64,000 nucleotides of DNA, taken from Diphasiastrum complanatum. Lineage: Eukaryota; Streptophyta; Lycopodiopsida; Lycopodiales; Lycopodiaceae. Location of the stretch: NCBI GenBank assembly GCA_029204225.1, contig CM055095.1:45805446-45869445 (forward strand), written 5' to 3'. Under the pieces are notes generated by a model. That model had not been told where the DNA came from. It saw only the letters and a list, made by a program, of their open reading frames with translations, and did not search any database. The position numbers were made by a program, and so were the translations under genes. Positions 11,241-21,578 of this stretch are shown here, in pieces; position 1 is the stretch's first letter; every line of letters begins with the position of its first letter.

Positions 11241-14200
11241 AGAAGCTACCCGAGATCCCCTACCAATTTGAGACTTGGCTTCTGGAATTGTAATGGTTTT
11301 TTATCTTCGTCATCAGCCGGAGACTTTGCTGATTTTATTAGAAAATGCGACATTTTGTTGTTGGCTGAAACTCATGAGTCCTTATATCATCCTCTTCCAA
11401 ATATACAGGAGTACTCTTGGCATTCTGCTTTTCGTCCATTTGTTAGGGGAAAAACTTGTCGAGGATCTGGAGGAGTAGCTTGTTTATACAGAGACACCAC
11501 AGTTCAGATGGTTAAACAAGATCCATACGCTCGCTATATTTGGTTACACATTATTGGCTCACTATTGGGATTACCTCAGGACATCTATATAGCTGTATGC
11601 TATTTTGCTCCACAGACCTCAGTGTTTGCTGAGTTTGGCGGGGACCCTTTTCAGGCTCTCTCAGATGATATTGCTATCTTTTCTCAGCAGGGTTCCATTT
11701 TACTAGCAGGTGATTTCAACGCCCGCACAAGCTCTAGACAAACCGAATTTCATGCAGCTACGGATCTTCTCAGGCTTTACCCTTTGGATATGGGGCTAGA
11801 CCGGGTATCACAGGATGCAGACACTCCAGCTACATCTTTCGGGGAGCAGTTGATCACTCTAGCAGAGACACACGCTCTTGCCATTTTGAATGGCCTCACA
11901 CAGTGGCCTTCCTCATCAGCATATACATGCTATCCTCATGGTGGAGGACATAGTGTGGTCGACTACTTCATTGGATCACCTGCTTTGATCTCTCACATTT
12001 CTGATTTCTCCATCACACCCCCTACCATTTCCGATCACTCACTCTTACACATCTCACTTGGTCACATAACCTCTTCTTTGCAGATTTCTTGCTCTCTTCC
12101 CACTCATAAACGTATTCCTTTCACCCAATCTGGATTCACTAATTACACCGCAATCTTATCCCAACTACTCGCTAACTTCCCGTTCATGGCACCAATTGAC
12201 CAGCAAGCCACTTTTCTCTCTACATCCCTCTTAGCTGCTGCTTCCTCATCCTTCCCCACCAAAACGACATCATCTCACAGAAGTGTTCACAACAGATGGT
12301 ATGATGCAGAATGCCGCTCTCTTCACAATCATGTGACATATGCCAGGTCACACTCCCCTGCCACACTCAAACAATGCCAGAAAGAATATCATAGAACCAC
12401 CAGAACAAAGAAGATCAAGTACCTACAATCACTCTGCCAAAAAATGATCAACTCTTTAGATTCACCCTCCTCCTCTTTTTTCTGGAAACATTTCACCAGA
12501 CACTCTTCAACATTGGCCCCCATAGCCATCGAATCCTGGATCGAGTATGCCACGGAGTTATATACCACGGACTCTCCTCCTACCTCACTCTCACCGAGAC
12601 CTGACCACTGCTCACTTTTCACCCCTGACATGGTTGAAAACGCCATTAAACATGCCAAACTAAATAAAGCCACTGACTATGACTCCTTAAGTGTAGACTT
12701 CCTAAAGCCCGTAGCACATCTCATCTCCCCTTACATTGCTCATGTTTTTAACACAGCTGTTACTTCTGGTTTTCCTACGGCTTGGTGTACTAATATCCTT
12801 CACCCCATCCTCAAGGCAGGTGATCCCATGAATGTAGGAAACTACCGCACCATTATGATTGGCCACACTCTAGCTAAGATATATGGCTCTATACTACAGA
12901 CAGTCACTGGATCTTTTGCTGAAACTGAGGGTTTACACGCTATGGGTCAAGCTGGTTTCAGACCGGGATATTCTACTTCAGACCAGATCTTCATTTTGAG
13001 ATGCATTATTGAGGAGGCTCGACATCGGAAACAGAGAATTTATTGTTGCTTTGTGGATTTTCGCAAAGCTTTTGACTCTGTTCCACGACATCTTTTCCAG
13101 AGACTGTCTTCACTTGGCTTTTCAGAGGATACTATTGCTGCGATCATTACTTTATATGAGCGAGTCTTGGCACGTTTCAGAGATGGTAGTGGCTGGTCCT
13201 CACAGATACATTCTACCATTGGGGTGAAGCAGGGTTGCCCCTTATCACCCACTCTTTTTGCACTATATATAGATGACCTCGAGCGGATTATTCGCGAGGA
13301 AGGTGGAGAGGGCTGTCCCCTAGCAGACATTATTATCCCCATTCTCTTGTACGCTGATGATGTGGTTCTCCTCTCATCCTCTGCAGCTGGTTTACAGAGT
13401 CACCTTTCTGCTTTACATCACTTTTGCCAGCGTTGGGGATTGACGGTTAACCTTAAGAAGACTAAGATTATGGTGTTTAACACCAACAGACAGCATATGA
13501 GAGATGTGATTTTCTATTATGACGGGCTACCGATTGAGATCGTGACCTCCTACACCTATTTGGGAGTTCTTTTCTCTGGTCCGCTACTCACTTTTCGACC
13601 AGCAGCCACCGCCAGGCTCCGCAAGGGGCATACCGCTCTTGTGCATATGGAGAGATTTTGCTCTACTTATTATGTGCAGGATCCTGCTACCAGATGCCTA
13701 CTATTTTCTGCTACTGTCTCTCCAGTTGTGCTATATTCGGCTGAGACTTGGTGCCCTGATTTATCACGCGATACATGGAGAGATCTTACTCGTATCCAGA
13801 TTCTCATGCTCAGTAGGATAATCCGGGCTAAGCCCTCAGTACCACATGATATCATACTAGCCGAGTTTGCTTCTCCTCCATTAGTTGTTGGTGCTATGTT
13901 TCAGATCATCACCTTTCTTCACAGGGTATCAGATCTAGATACCTCCAGATACATTGTTGCTGCTCTCACTTCATCTTGTACCATTGCAGATCAGGGAGCC
14001 AAGCACTCTTGGTATCGCAGTGTCTCAGCCCTTCTTCAGACTTGGGGTTTATCCGCACTTGATCTTCCGAATGGAACCCATGCTTATATCAGACAGCAGA
14101 TCTACCGGAGCTACATACGCACTATATGGTCACATCCTGATCCAGATAGGGTCAAGCTACATTATTATGGCACACATCTTTTACGGCTGGACGTTTCGGG

Positions 14201-14768
14201 CTTGCCTATTCTTCCAGTTTATCTTACACAGACGCTATCTTTTGGTCTGAGATATCGTATAGGACAGCTTCGAGTCTCTTCTCATCAGCTTGCTATCGAG
14301 ACAGGTAGATACACAGACACTCCCAGATTGCAGCGGATATGTCAGCTTTGTTCTCTTCAGGAGGTGGAAGATGAGTTTCATTTCATCTTTCGCTGCCCAG
14401 TATACTATGAGATTAGAGGACGATACCATTGTTTATACCGAGATATTCCCCTCACGTTGAGCTCCTTCCTCGAGTATCCAGATGCTAGATGTGTGGGTCT
14501 TCTTTTGAGAGAGATGTATATTTTACGAGCTTCACTTCTACCTACGCTCTCAGATATGGATTCCAGTCAGGCTCACATTACTCAGTTCTTCCAGAAGCGA
14601 GACAGAGTGGATATTTCGGTTGCGGATTTTGACGTCCCCGTCCGAAGATCGAAGACACAGAGAGTTTCGGCTCGATCCAGTGCTACTAGATCTTCATACG
14701 CCTCCCACCAGCCTACATCACGACCCACTACTACCATCACTCATTACTTTCGGCTTGCTCGTAGCTAG
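11220..14768 (+). CDS. LINE ORF2: AP-like endonuclease, reverse transcriptase and C-terminal knuckle (family B)
   Basis: Open from the ORF1 TAG to the stop at 14766-14768; conserved protein starts at about 11268 (LRLGFWNCNG) with no ATG. Residues below count from 11268. Endonuclease 1-260: WNCN, LLAETHE, GSGGVACLYRD, AGDFNART (about 147), GGHSVVDYF and SDHS (about 254). RT about 480-780: GNYRTIMIGHTLAK, GQAGFRPGYST, CFVDFRKAFDS (about 600), GVKQGCPLSP, YADD (about 695) and VNLKKTKIMVFN. C-terminus: C-x2-C-x9-H-x4-C (about 1025-1043), PCNA-box-like QAHITQFF (1101-1108) and ITHYFR near the end. It nicks the target and primes reverse transcription there. All catalytic residues are intact. One Leu is missing at VPRHL relative to B2, by an in-frame 3-bp loss. 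Confidence 0.92.
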   Translation, partial: ELGAPGYRSYPRSPTNLRLGFWNCNGFLSSSSAGDFADFIRKCDILLLAETHESLYHPLPNIQEYSWHSAFRPFVRGKTCRGSGGVACLYRDTTVQMVKQDPYARYIWLHIIGSLLGLPQDIYIAVCYFAPQTSVFAEFGGDPFQALSDDIAIFSQQGSILLAGDFNARTSSRQTEFHAATDLLRLYPLDMGLDRVSQDADTPATSFGEQLITLAETHALAILNGLTQWPSSSAYTCYPHGGGHSVVDYFIGSPALISHISDFSITPPTISDHSLLHISLGHITSSLQISCSLPTHKRIPFTQSGFTNYTAILSQLLANFPFMAPIDQQATFLSTSLLAAASSSFPTKTTSSHRSVHNRWYDAECRSLHNHVTYARSHSPATLKQCQKEYHRTTRTKKIKYLQSLCQKMINSLDSPSSSFFWKHFTRHSSTLAPIAIESWIEYATELYTTDSPPTSLSPRPDHCSLFTPDMVENAIKHAKLNKATDYDSLSVDFLKPVAHLISPYIAHVFNTAVTSGFPTAWCTNILHPILKAGDPMNVGNYRTIMIGHTLAKIYGSILQTVTGSFAETEGLHAMGQAGFRPGYSTSDQIFILRCIIEEARHRKQRIYCCFVDFRKAFDSVPRHLFQRLSSLGFSEDTIAAIITLYERVLARFRDGSGWSSQIHSTIGVKQGCPLSPTLFALYIDDLERIIREEGGEGCPLADIIIPILLYADDVVLLSSSAAGLQSHLSALHHFCQRWGLTVNLKKTKIMVFNTNRQHMRDVIFYYDGLPIEIVTSYTYLGVLFSGPLLTFRPAATARLRKGHTALVHMERFCSTYYVQDPATRCLLFSATVSPVVLYSAETWCPDLSRDTWRDLTRIQILMLSRIIRAKPSVPHDIILAEFASPPLVVGAMFQIITFLHRVSDLDTSRYIVAALTSSCTIADQGAKHSWYRSVSALLQTWGLSALDLPNGTHAYIRQQIYRSYIRTIWSHPDPDRVKLHYYGTHLLRLDVSGLPILPVYLTQTLSFGLRYRIGQLRVSSHQLAIETGRYTDTPRLQRICQLCSLQEVEDEFHFIFRCPVYYEIRGRYHCLYRDIPLTLSSFLEYPDARCVGLLLREMYILRASLLPTLSDMDSSQAHITQFFQKRDRVDISVADFDVPVRRSKTQRVSARSSATRSSYASHQPTSRPTTTITHYFRLARS

Positions 14769-14956
14769 TTTCCTCCGCGGAGCAGGTGGTTAAGCTCTTG
14801 CTTTGTACCCTCACCAGCTGGTGGTCAAGCTTGGATACTTTTTCTCTTAGAGACAGAGAGATCGATATTTTAGTTTTAGTTTTACTGTCTTTTCATTGGT
14901 AAATAAGTCCTTATGCGGACAATGCTTCTCACATTTTGTACTCTCTTTTGTCTTAT

Positions 14957-15008
14957 GTGCCCCTGGGCACCAAAAGACGTTAATAATAATAATTCTAATT
15001 CTAATTCT

Positions 15009-15011
<3 letters not shown>
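14957..15011 (+). promoter_or_regulatory. LINE 3' hairpin end (family B)
   Basis: Stem GTGCCC/GGGCAC around CT (14957-14970) is followed by CAAAAGACGTTAATAATAAT and CTAATT repeats. Compared with family C (GCACCC/GGGTGC), two stem pairs are swapped with pairing kept. Confidence 0.7.

Positions 15012-15091
<80 letters not shown>
15012..15091 (+). repeat. (CT)n microsatellite after LINE B1
   Basis: CT tract of about 80 bases that closes the plus-strand LINE array. Confidence 0.98.
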
Positions 15092-15094
<3 letters not shown>

Positions 15095-16244
15095 AATATG
15101 CTTATGAAAGATACCTTGCAACAATGCCTGGAAATGCCAAAAGGTAGCTCGTTGTCAAGATTGGTTGCATGCCAGTAGGATTGATGTTGAAAGGTATATA
15201 AGGCTCCACTTCAGGAAGGCCACGAAGCCTACTGCAAATCTCAACACAAGGAGAAACAATTCAATTTCAAAATTCAATTTGAGTCCCTAAAGCACTTTCT
15301 ATGTGCTTGTGAAATCCCATGTCGCATGTCAAGTCCCAAAAGTATGAAAAGACATTCTCTCTTCAAAAGAACAGTTGATTTTTTTTTTATTCTGATGTAC
15401 TTTAGATACTACAACAGCTTACACACTTGTGCACAACTTTCAATCATAAACTTGATAATCAAAAGAACAAGTGATTGTGGAAAGCCACAGGGGCCAAATA
15501 ACATCTCTCAAAAAATTGCTCCCTTCAAAACCTTACGTGAGCGTAGCTATGTAGATTGTAGTTACTGTGCCTATCATAAGCCTCTTTGCTCTCAAAGTAG
15601 AACCAAATGATTAAAAGTTCAACAAAAAAATAACCTTTTTGAGCTATCATTTAACTACAATCGAAGAGAGAATGCTCCAACTTCATATATTTTCAATATT
15701 TCCCTTGAATGTCATATATTATGTCTAAAGATATTGAACCTCGGTAATTTCTGTCATTAAAAGGTAGCCTATAAACTTTAAATTCATGATTAAAAAGAAC
15801 ACAGAGAACACTAACTAACTAAAAGAACAACAATGTATTAATTGGAAAATCTTATTGATAAATACCAATATCACAATGTTGATTGAAGAAGTACTCAACC
15901 GAACTGAAAGCTACAATATACTATGAAACTATCATAGGTGCCACAATTTTGGAGTAACCTTTTACGAGCAGTTAAGATGCCCCATTATTCTTTTCAAATG
16001 CATTGTATCCAATCTGATGTTTTCTTGGAATAGTCTTTTGGTAAAAAAGATTAGTTTGCCAGCCTACACCTCAACTAGACTTGATAATATAGTCATCTCA
16101 AATTGACTCAGCTTGAGTTAGCATTGAGTCAAGAACTGTAAAGTCAAGATAGTTGAACAATCATAAAAGGGGAAGATAAAAATATTAGATGTTGATCTTT
16201 TGTAGAAATAGGAAAAGAAAGTAAATAAGGTCTTTGGTATCAAA

Positions 16245-16246
<2 letters not shown>
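15092..16246 (+). other. AT-rich spacer, no gene recognised
   Basis: Separates the plus-strand and minus-strand LINE arrays. I see no coding signature, LTR or terminal repeat; the only ORFs are short and uncharacteristic. Confidence 0.5.

Positions 16247-16307
<61 letters not shown>
16247..16307 (+). repeat. unoccupied (CT)n microsatellite
   Basis: CT tract of about 61 bases with unrelated unique sequence on both sides (CAAATA before, GCAGATTC after). It is the kind of locus the LINEs occupy but holds no element, and so serves as an empty-site comparison. Confidence 0.95.
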
Positions 16308-16310
<3 letters not shown>

Positions 16311-16760
16311 GATTCTTTGTAATAGTTCTTGGTGTAAAGACCACTAGGGAAAACCCCTAAGATGAGGATAGGAGAACACAACAGGAGACAAATAGGAGCC
16401 AAACCTCCCAACCAAACCTAGATCAAGCAGGGGCAGTACAAAGCAATATTGAATTGTAATCAACCATAACAAATTGTTTTGAGGTGGTGATATGGTTCTT
16501 GTAGAAGAACAATTCCATGCTCAGATTCAGTTCTCAACAACAATTATGCAGATAACATTTCAATGACAACTATATGACCAAACTAGATAATGCTTATGAA
16601 TGAGATAATTAATTTTATTTTTTTTTATTTTTTTTTTATTTTTTTTTAATTAGATTATAAATCCAGAAAACGACTATGGCGAATCACGATTCACTGCAAC
16701 TATGATATGTATACATAATTATCGTTGTTTAAAATGCAAAAAGGTTTTTAAAATTTTGTT
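16308..16760 (+). other. AT-rich spacer, no gene recognised
   Basis: Non-coding in appearance; a T-rich low-complexity run lies at 16612-16650. Confidence 0.5.
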
Positions 16761-17093
16761 TGAGAGAGAAAGAAAGAAAGCTTTATTAATGTCTTTTCCA
16801 TGCCAAAAGGCATATAAGACTAATGAAGTACATGTCAAGTATGTGGCAACAATGGGAGCGCATAAAACGTCTCCGAAGCTGTAAGAAAGAAACATCTAGT
16901 ACAAACTAAGATAAATGCGAAAATGAGAGTGTGTGTGCATAATAATATGTATCCATGTCATGATGTCATGTCTGTGCTGATGTTGTAGAAAGATGTAATG
17001 CGAGCTGCAACATGAGGAACCGCTGGAGCCCACTGGCATTGTCTATGAGCATGAGCATGTGTAGTGTGTCTCTGAAAAGGAGGTCTGGTGATC
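16761..17093 (-). mobile_element. 5'-truncated LINE (family A), copy M1a
   Basis: Inverted family A 3' end. A short GA run precedes AAAGCTTTATTAATGTC, the hairpin (16800-16813) and the 3' UTR. The last ORF2 residues, ARITSFYN before the stop, match the RITSFYS end of the other A copies. It is truncated at 17093 and runs into (TAG)n and then (AG)n. It is the first unit, at its 3' side, of the minus-strand array. Confidence 0.85.
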
Positions 17094-17128
17094 CTAGTAG
17101 TAGTAGTAGTAGTAGAGAGAGAGAGAGA
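17094..17128. repeat. (TAG)n-(GA)n junction
   Basis: Short mixed microsatellite, about seven TAG units and then seven GA units, between M1a and M1b. Confidence 0.9.
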
Positions 17129-17345
17129 AGAAAGCTTTATTAATGTCTTTTTCAAAAGGCATATAAGACTAGTAAATGTACATGTCAAGTATGTGGTAAC
17201 CATAGGAGCATATGAAACGTCTCCAAAACAATAACAAAAGTAGCAAATCTAGAGCTAAAGCTATAAACTGAAATAGATGTGATGCTATAAGAAACATGTG
17301 GGAGCATGTATACTGCTAAAAGTCATGAGTGAGGTATGACGCTAT

Positions 17346-20300
17346 CATCTAGTCCTGTCCTGCTGACGCTGATGCTATAGAAGGATGTAATACGGCCTGT
17401 GGCATGAAGGGCCACTGGTGGTCTCTGACGTCATCTGGGAGGATCAAGAGGTCTCCTTGTGATAGTGTGGGCAAGTAGGTCATCATCATCGTCATCGTCA
17501 CCGTCACCAAATACTCATCCTCTCCTCCTGAAGAAGAAAGAAGTGATCTGAGGCTGAGAAACCTGACTCTGTTGGGTTGTCTGATACAAATCATGTCGTA
17601 GTATAAACATCTCTCGGATCATGAGTGCCACGCATCGGGAATCCTCATAAGCTATGAGCGATCGTAAGGTGACAGGTGTGTCACGGAACAAACAGTGGTA
17701 TCTCCCTCTGATCCCGTAATATACCGGGCACCTAAAGATAAAGTGCTCCTCTGACTCCACCTCATCTAAAGAGCATAACTGGCAAATCCGCTCCTCTCTC
17801 GAGGTACCTTGGAATCTACCAGTCTCAATAACCAACTGATGTGATGATACGCGGAGCTGTCCCAATGTAAATCTGAGGCAATGTGATAGTCTCGAGTCCA
17901 AATAATGTGGTAAGACCGGGAACCCTGCTATGTCAAGCTCAATAAAATGAGTCCAGTAGTAGCCGGGTTTAACCCCAAGCTGTCGCCCCCAAGTACGGTC
18001 GAGATATGCCCGATATAAGATGCGCCTGATATACTGATGAGTACCTGAACGGAGCTCTGTAATGGAGATACCAAATGACTCAAGGAGGAAATGGGATGCC
18101 TGAGAGAACCACGATAGTGATAACCCTGGTCATGAAGAAAGTGTGAGGAAACAAGTGTTGTCTGTGTATATCTCATATCCTCATCGGGCAGAGCCTGGAT
18201 TCTCTGAATGTATACGATAAGCTGGAACGCGGCATATATCTGAATGGGTGGAACGGCAAACTCTGCAAGAAGGATCTCATGTGGAACCGAGGGCTTCGCC
18301 CGAATCATACGAGCTAACATGGTGGTCTGCAATTGTGAAATGTTGGCCCAATGTAATGAAGGGAGGCAGGTACACCATGTCTCTGCTGCATATAAGGCTG
18401 TGGGGGTGACAATAGTATCAAAGAGTCTACACTTACTACGAGCATCTCGGATGAGCTTCCTGAAGCTAATTCGCTCAAGATGAACAAGAGACGAATGCCC
18501 CTTCCCAAGTCGGGTGGTGGCAGCCTGTCGCATGTTGAAGGTAGGACCAGAAAAAAGTATCCCCAAATAGGTGTAAGAGGGAACTACCTCTAAGGCCTGT
18601 CCATCTAGGATGAGCTCCTGGCGCTGCATGAAGGCTCGAGAAGTGTTGAAGACCATAACCTTGGTCTCGCAGTGTTCACCCCCAACCCCCACCTGGTACA
18701 AAATCCCTGTAAACAATCCAGCTGCCTCTGCAAACCCTCTCTGGTCGGGGATACTAGTACTACATCATCTGCATAAAGGAGAATAGCAATTAGAATGGTG
18801 CTAAGTCTACAGCCACCCCCGCCACACTGTGAGATGACTCGCTCTAACTCATCAATATACAATCCAAAGAGAACCGGTGAAAGAGAGCACCCATGTTTCA
18901 CCCCAATGGTGCTCCAAATGTGATCAGATAGGTCACTGCTATGTCGGAAACATCCCAAGACCTTCTCATAAAGAGCCATCACTGCTAGAACAATATCTGT
19001 GGAGAAACCAAGGTCACGAAGTCTCTGAATGAGCAGGAGCGTGGTACAGAATCGAAGGCTTTCCTGAAATCCACAAAACAGCAGTAAACCCTCTCTTTCC
19101 TGTACTTAGCTTCCTCAATCAAAGCTCGAAGTGTAAAAATATGGTCAGTGGTAGAATAATGAGATCGGAAACCTGCCTGTCCCAATGCATGTAATCTCCG
19201 AGCTTCCGCCTCTGAACTCACTGCAAACTGGAGTATGGTACCATATGGTGGATGATGTTGGTGCACCAGGATGAGGGGAAACCAGAGACGACGGCGGAAT
19301 TGAGGAGAATGGCTAGTGTGGGAGCGAGGAGGTCAGAAGCATGCGTTAGGAGTTCAGATTCAAGGTCTTCGATATCTCTTGCTTTTATGGGACTTCATTC
19401 TCTTGATGGCCGTAAGTACCATTTCAGATGTGAAGAAGGTGAACTCAGAGGGGCGTGGGGAGATAGAGATGGGTTGCACGAGGGATAAACTCACACCAAA
19501 AGGTGCCTGAAGAGGAACTGAAGAGAAGATCAACAAGACGCACTCCTTCGGAGCCATCATAGATACGCTTTTTTCGGCGGAGTGTGCGATGGTAAAAGCA
19601 CCTGGCGGAGTGGAGGAGATGAGGATCGTGAGTACGAGCATGGGTGACAAGCTAATGAAGAGAGCGACATTCAGCATCATACCACGGGGGGTGTGGGGGT
19701 CGTATCGATGAGGAACGAGTGCGTTTGCTTTTCTGGGGTTTAGATGGAAAAGCAAGGGAAGTGCTAAGAAAGGCAGCTTGAGTCTCGACTGTACTATCGT
19801 GTGGGAAGGAATGGAGTAAGGAGGTTAGGAACTCCTGGTAGACTGATGTATAGAGAGAACTGAATGAATACCTGGGTGTCCGTGTAAGCAAGGGGTGTGA
19901 GGATGGCTGGGGAGGTGGGAGGCGGCCAATAGCGAAGGAGAGAAAGGAATGATCAGAGAGAGTGGTGGGAGATACATAAAAATCAGAGATGAGAGGTATG
20001 GAAGATGGTGATCCCATGAGATAATCCACAACACTATGTCCACCACTGTGAGGGTGACAAGTATAACTGCGGCATTTTGGCCAACAAGTTAGGCCATTGT
20101 AAATGGCTAACTCATGGGCCTCTCCAAACTACAATAAATGCTCACCGTAAAGGGGTAGTAGGTCCCAAGCTGTCCTCTGAAAATCCTGGTAACTCCCATG
20201 TCATCGCTGTCAAGGGCATGAACGCGGAGCTGGTCGGTGATGTCATAAAACTCTGACTGTCGTGAAGAGGTTCGGGCATTAAAATCCCCAATGAGGAGAA

Positions 20301-20787
20301 TATGCCCCCGCTCTGCGAATCTGATAATATCAGGCGATAAATCAAGGTAGGGTGAACCTGGGCCTCAGCAAAGGACGAAGACTTTGGAGGAAAATAACAT
20401 GCCGCCACGAAGAGGTCCCTGTCCAGACCAATATCCTGCCCAGCAATACGAATCCATATATACCGTGCATGCTCGTCATGTCTGATGAACTCGATGCTTG
20501 GATGAAGAGACTCTCTGTATAAACATGCAACACCTCCGGATCCACGACCGCTAGCTGATCTAGTCTCAAGTCTGTACACAGAATCCCATCTGTATCCTGG
20601 AAAAATAGGTAATCCTCTCCTGACTCTCATGAATCTCCATAAAGAGCAGTAAATCTCTGTCAGTGATGAAATCGACCAAGTCGCCAGCTATGGAAGATGA
20701 GTGTAAACCATCACAGTTCCATACTCCAATCCGGAGATGGTGTGGATGGGGCCCCGGGGCACACCCGAACCCAGGGACACCAAATCC
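17346..20787 (-). pseudogene. LINE ORF2 (copy M1b), degenerate
   Basis: The endonuclease opens in frame after the ORF1 TAG (VWNCDG, MEIHES, GSGGVACLYRE, GGHSVVDYLMGSP) with several frameshifts. The linker and RT follow. A deletion joins CTNIIH directly to YGTILQ, removing the conserved GNYRTIMIGH segment. Motif A (CCFVDFRKAFDS), motif B (KHGCSLSP) and the intact box YADD (plus strand 18764-18775) remain. The knuckle reads CQLCSLDEVESEEHFIFRC and is followed by the PCNA-box-like QPQITSFF (about 17520-17545) and GRITSFYS at the end. It is a dead copy. Confidence 0.88.
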
Positions 20788-21461
20788 CTAGCACTGGGAG
20801 CTGCTAGGTGCGCTGTCAAGAAAACGCACTCGTCCATCTCGGTAAATGACTCGTCTGCCAGACTCACGGGCTGCCTGAAAGGCCTGACGCCTCTCCTCTA
20901 CCTAGATATATGTGAGGTCGTCGTCCATATAGATAGTGGTACCACGTAGCTTAGCTCTGCGTGGCAGGTAGCATTGTCATATCGGTGAACAGCATCAAGG
21001 GGGAGAGAGAGCAGCCATCAGAGAGGGGGGTGGGAGTTGTAGCAGCAGAGGGAGATGGGTCATCGAGTGGGTGAGGTGAAGTGGCAGCGAGGGGGGAGGG
21101 CTACAATGACTGTGAGAGGAGGTGAGGAATCAGTGAGGGGGGGTGAGGGATCAGCGAGGGGGTGAGGTGAGGGGGCAGCGAGAGGGGGGGTTGGAGTGGC
21201 AGCGAGAGGGGGTGAGGAGGGTGGGTGGGTGGAGGGGTCAACGGGGGGGGGGGGGGGTGAGGGGGTGGCAGCTATAGGAGAGGGATCAGCGGGGGGGGGG
21301 GGGGAAGGAGCATCGAGGGGGGGGGAAGGAGAAGGAGCGGCGAGGGGGAAAGGGGAAGGAGCAGCGAGGGGGGGAGGTGAATGGTGAGCGAGGGGGGTGA
21401 GTGAGGAGGTGGCAGGGGATCTTGAGGACCTACGAGCAGGGGCACGAGGAGGAGGGGCCAT
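20788..21461 (-). pseudogene. LINE ORF1 (copy M1b), central deletion
   Basis: Starts at ATG 21459-21461 with MAPPPRAPARRSSRSP and a very long proline-serine-alanine-rich head ending at a stop near 21060. The coiled coil and most of the RRM are missing. The protein resumes near 20985 in another frame with KLRGTTIYMDDDLTYI, one stop, VEERRQAFQAARESGRRV and IYRDG, and ends at TAG (plus strand CTA, 20788-20790). Without the coiled coil it could not trimerise. The terminal TAG is again in frame with the following endonuclease. Confidence 0.75.
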
Positions 21462-21550
21462 GGTGTTGAGAGAGGGCGGACCAGGGCAGGGCAGGGCTTA
21501 AGACAAGGCAGCAGCCATCGCTGGAGGAGCTGGAGGAGCAGCCATCGCTG

Positions 21551-21578
21551 GAGAGAGAGAGAAGAAGAAGAAGAAGAA
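21551..21578. repeat. (GA)n-(GAA)n junction between LINEs
   Basis: Six GA units and then about six GAA units between the 5' end of M1b and the 3' end of M2. On the LINE sense strand this is (TTC)n(TC)n. Confidence 0.95.

Larger units (their letters stand above)
10121..15011 (+). mobile_element. LINE family B, full-length with both ORFs open (copy B1)
   Basis: The best preserved LINE of the window: GC-rich 5' leader (10121-10310), ORF1 of 302 codons, one in-frame TAG, ORF2 of more than 1160 codons, 3' UTR and hairpin end. The leader has repeats of GCTGGTGCGCTGCCCGC (three near 10130-10180) and of CCCTGCTGGCGCTGC. The 3' end is GTTAATAATAATAATTC followed by CTAATT repeats grading into CT. CT microsatellite lies on both sides. 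It is almost identical to copy B2 at 40058-44861 except for the leader. All catalytic residues I can check are present; one Leu codon is missing after RT motif A relative to B2. Confidence 0.93.
17129..21550 (-). mobile_element. LINE family A, full span but internally deleted (copy M1b)
   Basis: Reads on the minus strand from a 5' end resembling A1 (CCAGCGATGG next to GA repeats) to the 3' tail at 17129. The half of the 3' hairpin nearer the tail is missing (CTTTTTCAAAAGGCAT where others have TTTTCCATGCCAAAAGGCAT). Most of ORF1 and the start of the RT are deleted. It is flanked by GA repeats on both sides, with the same orientation relative to the repeat as every other copy. Confidence 0.88.
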
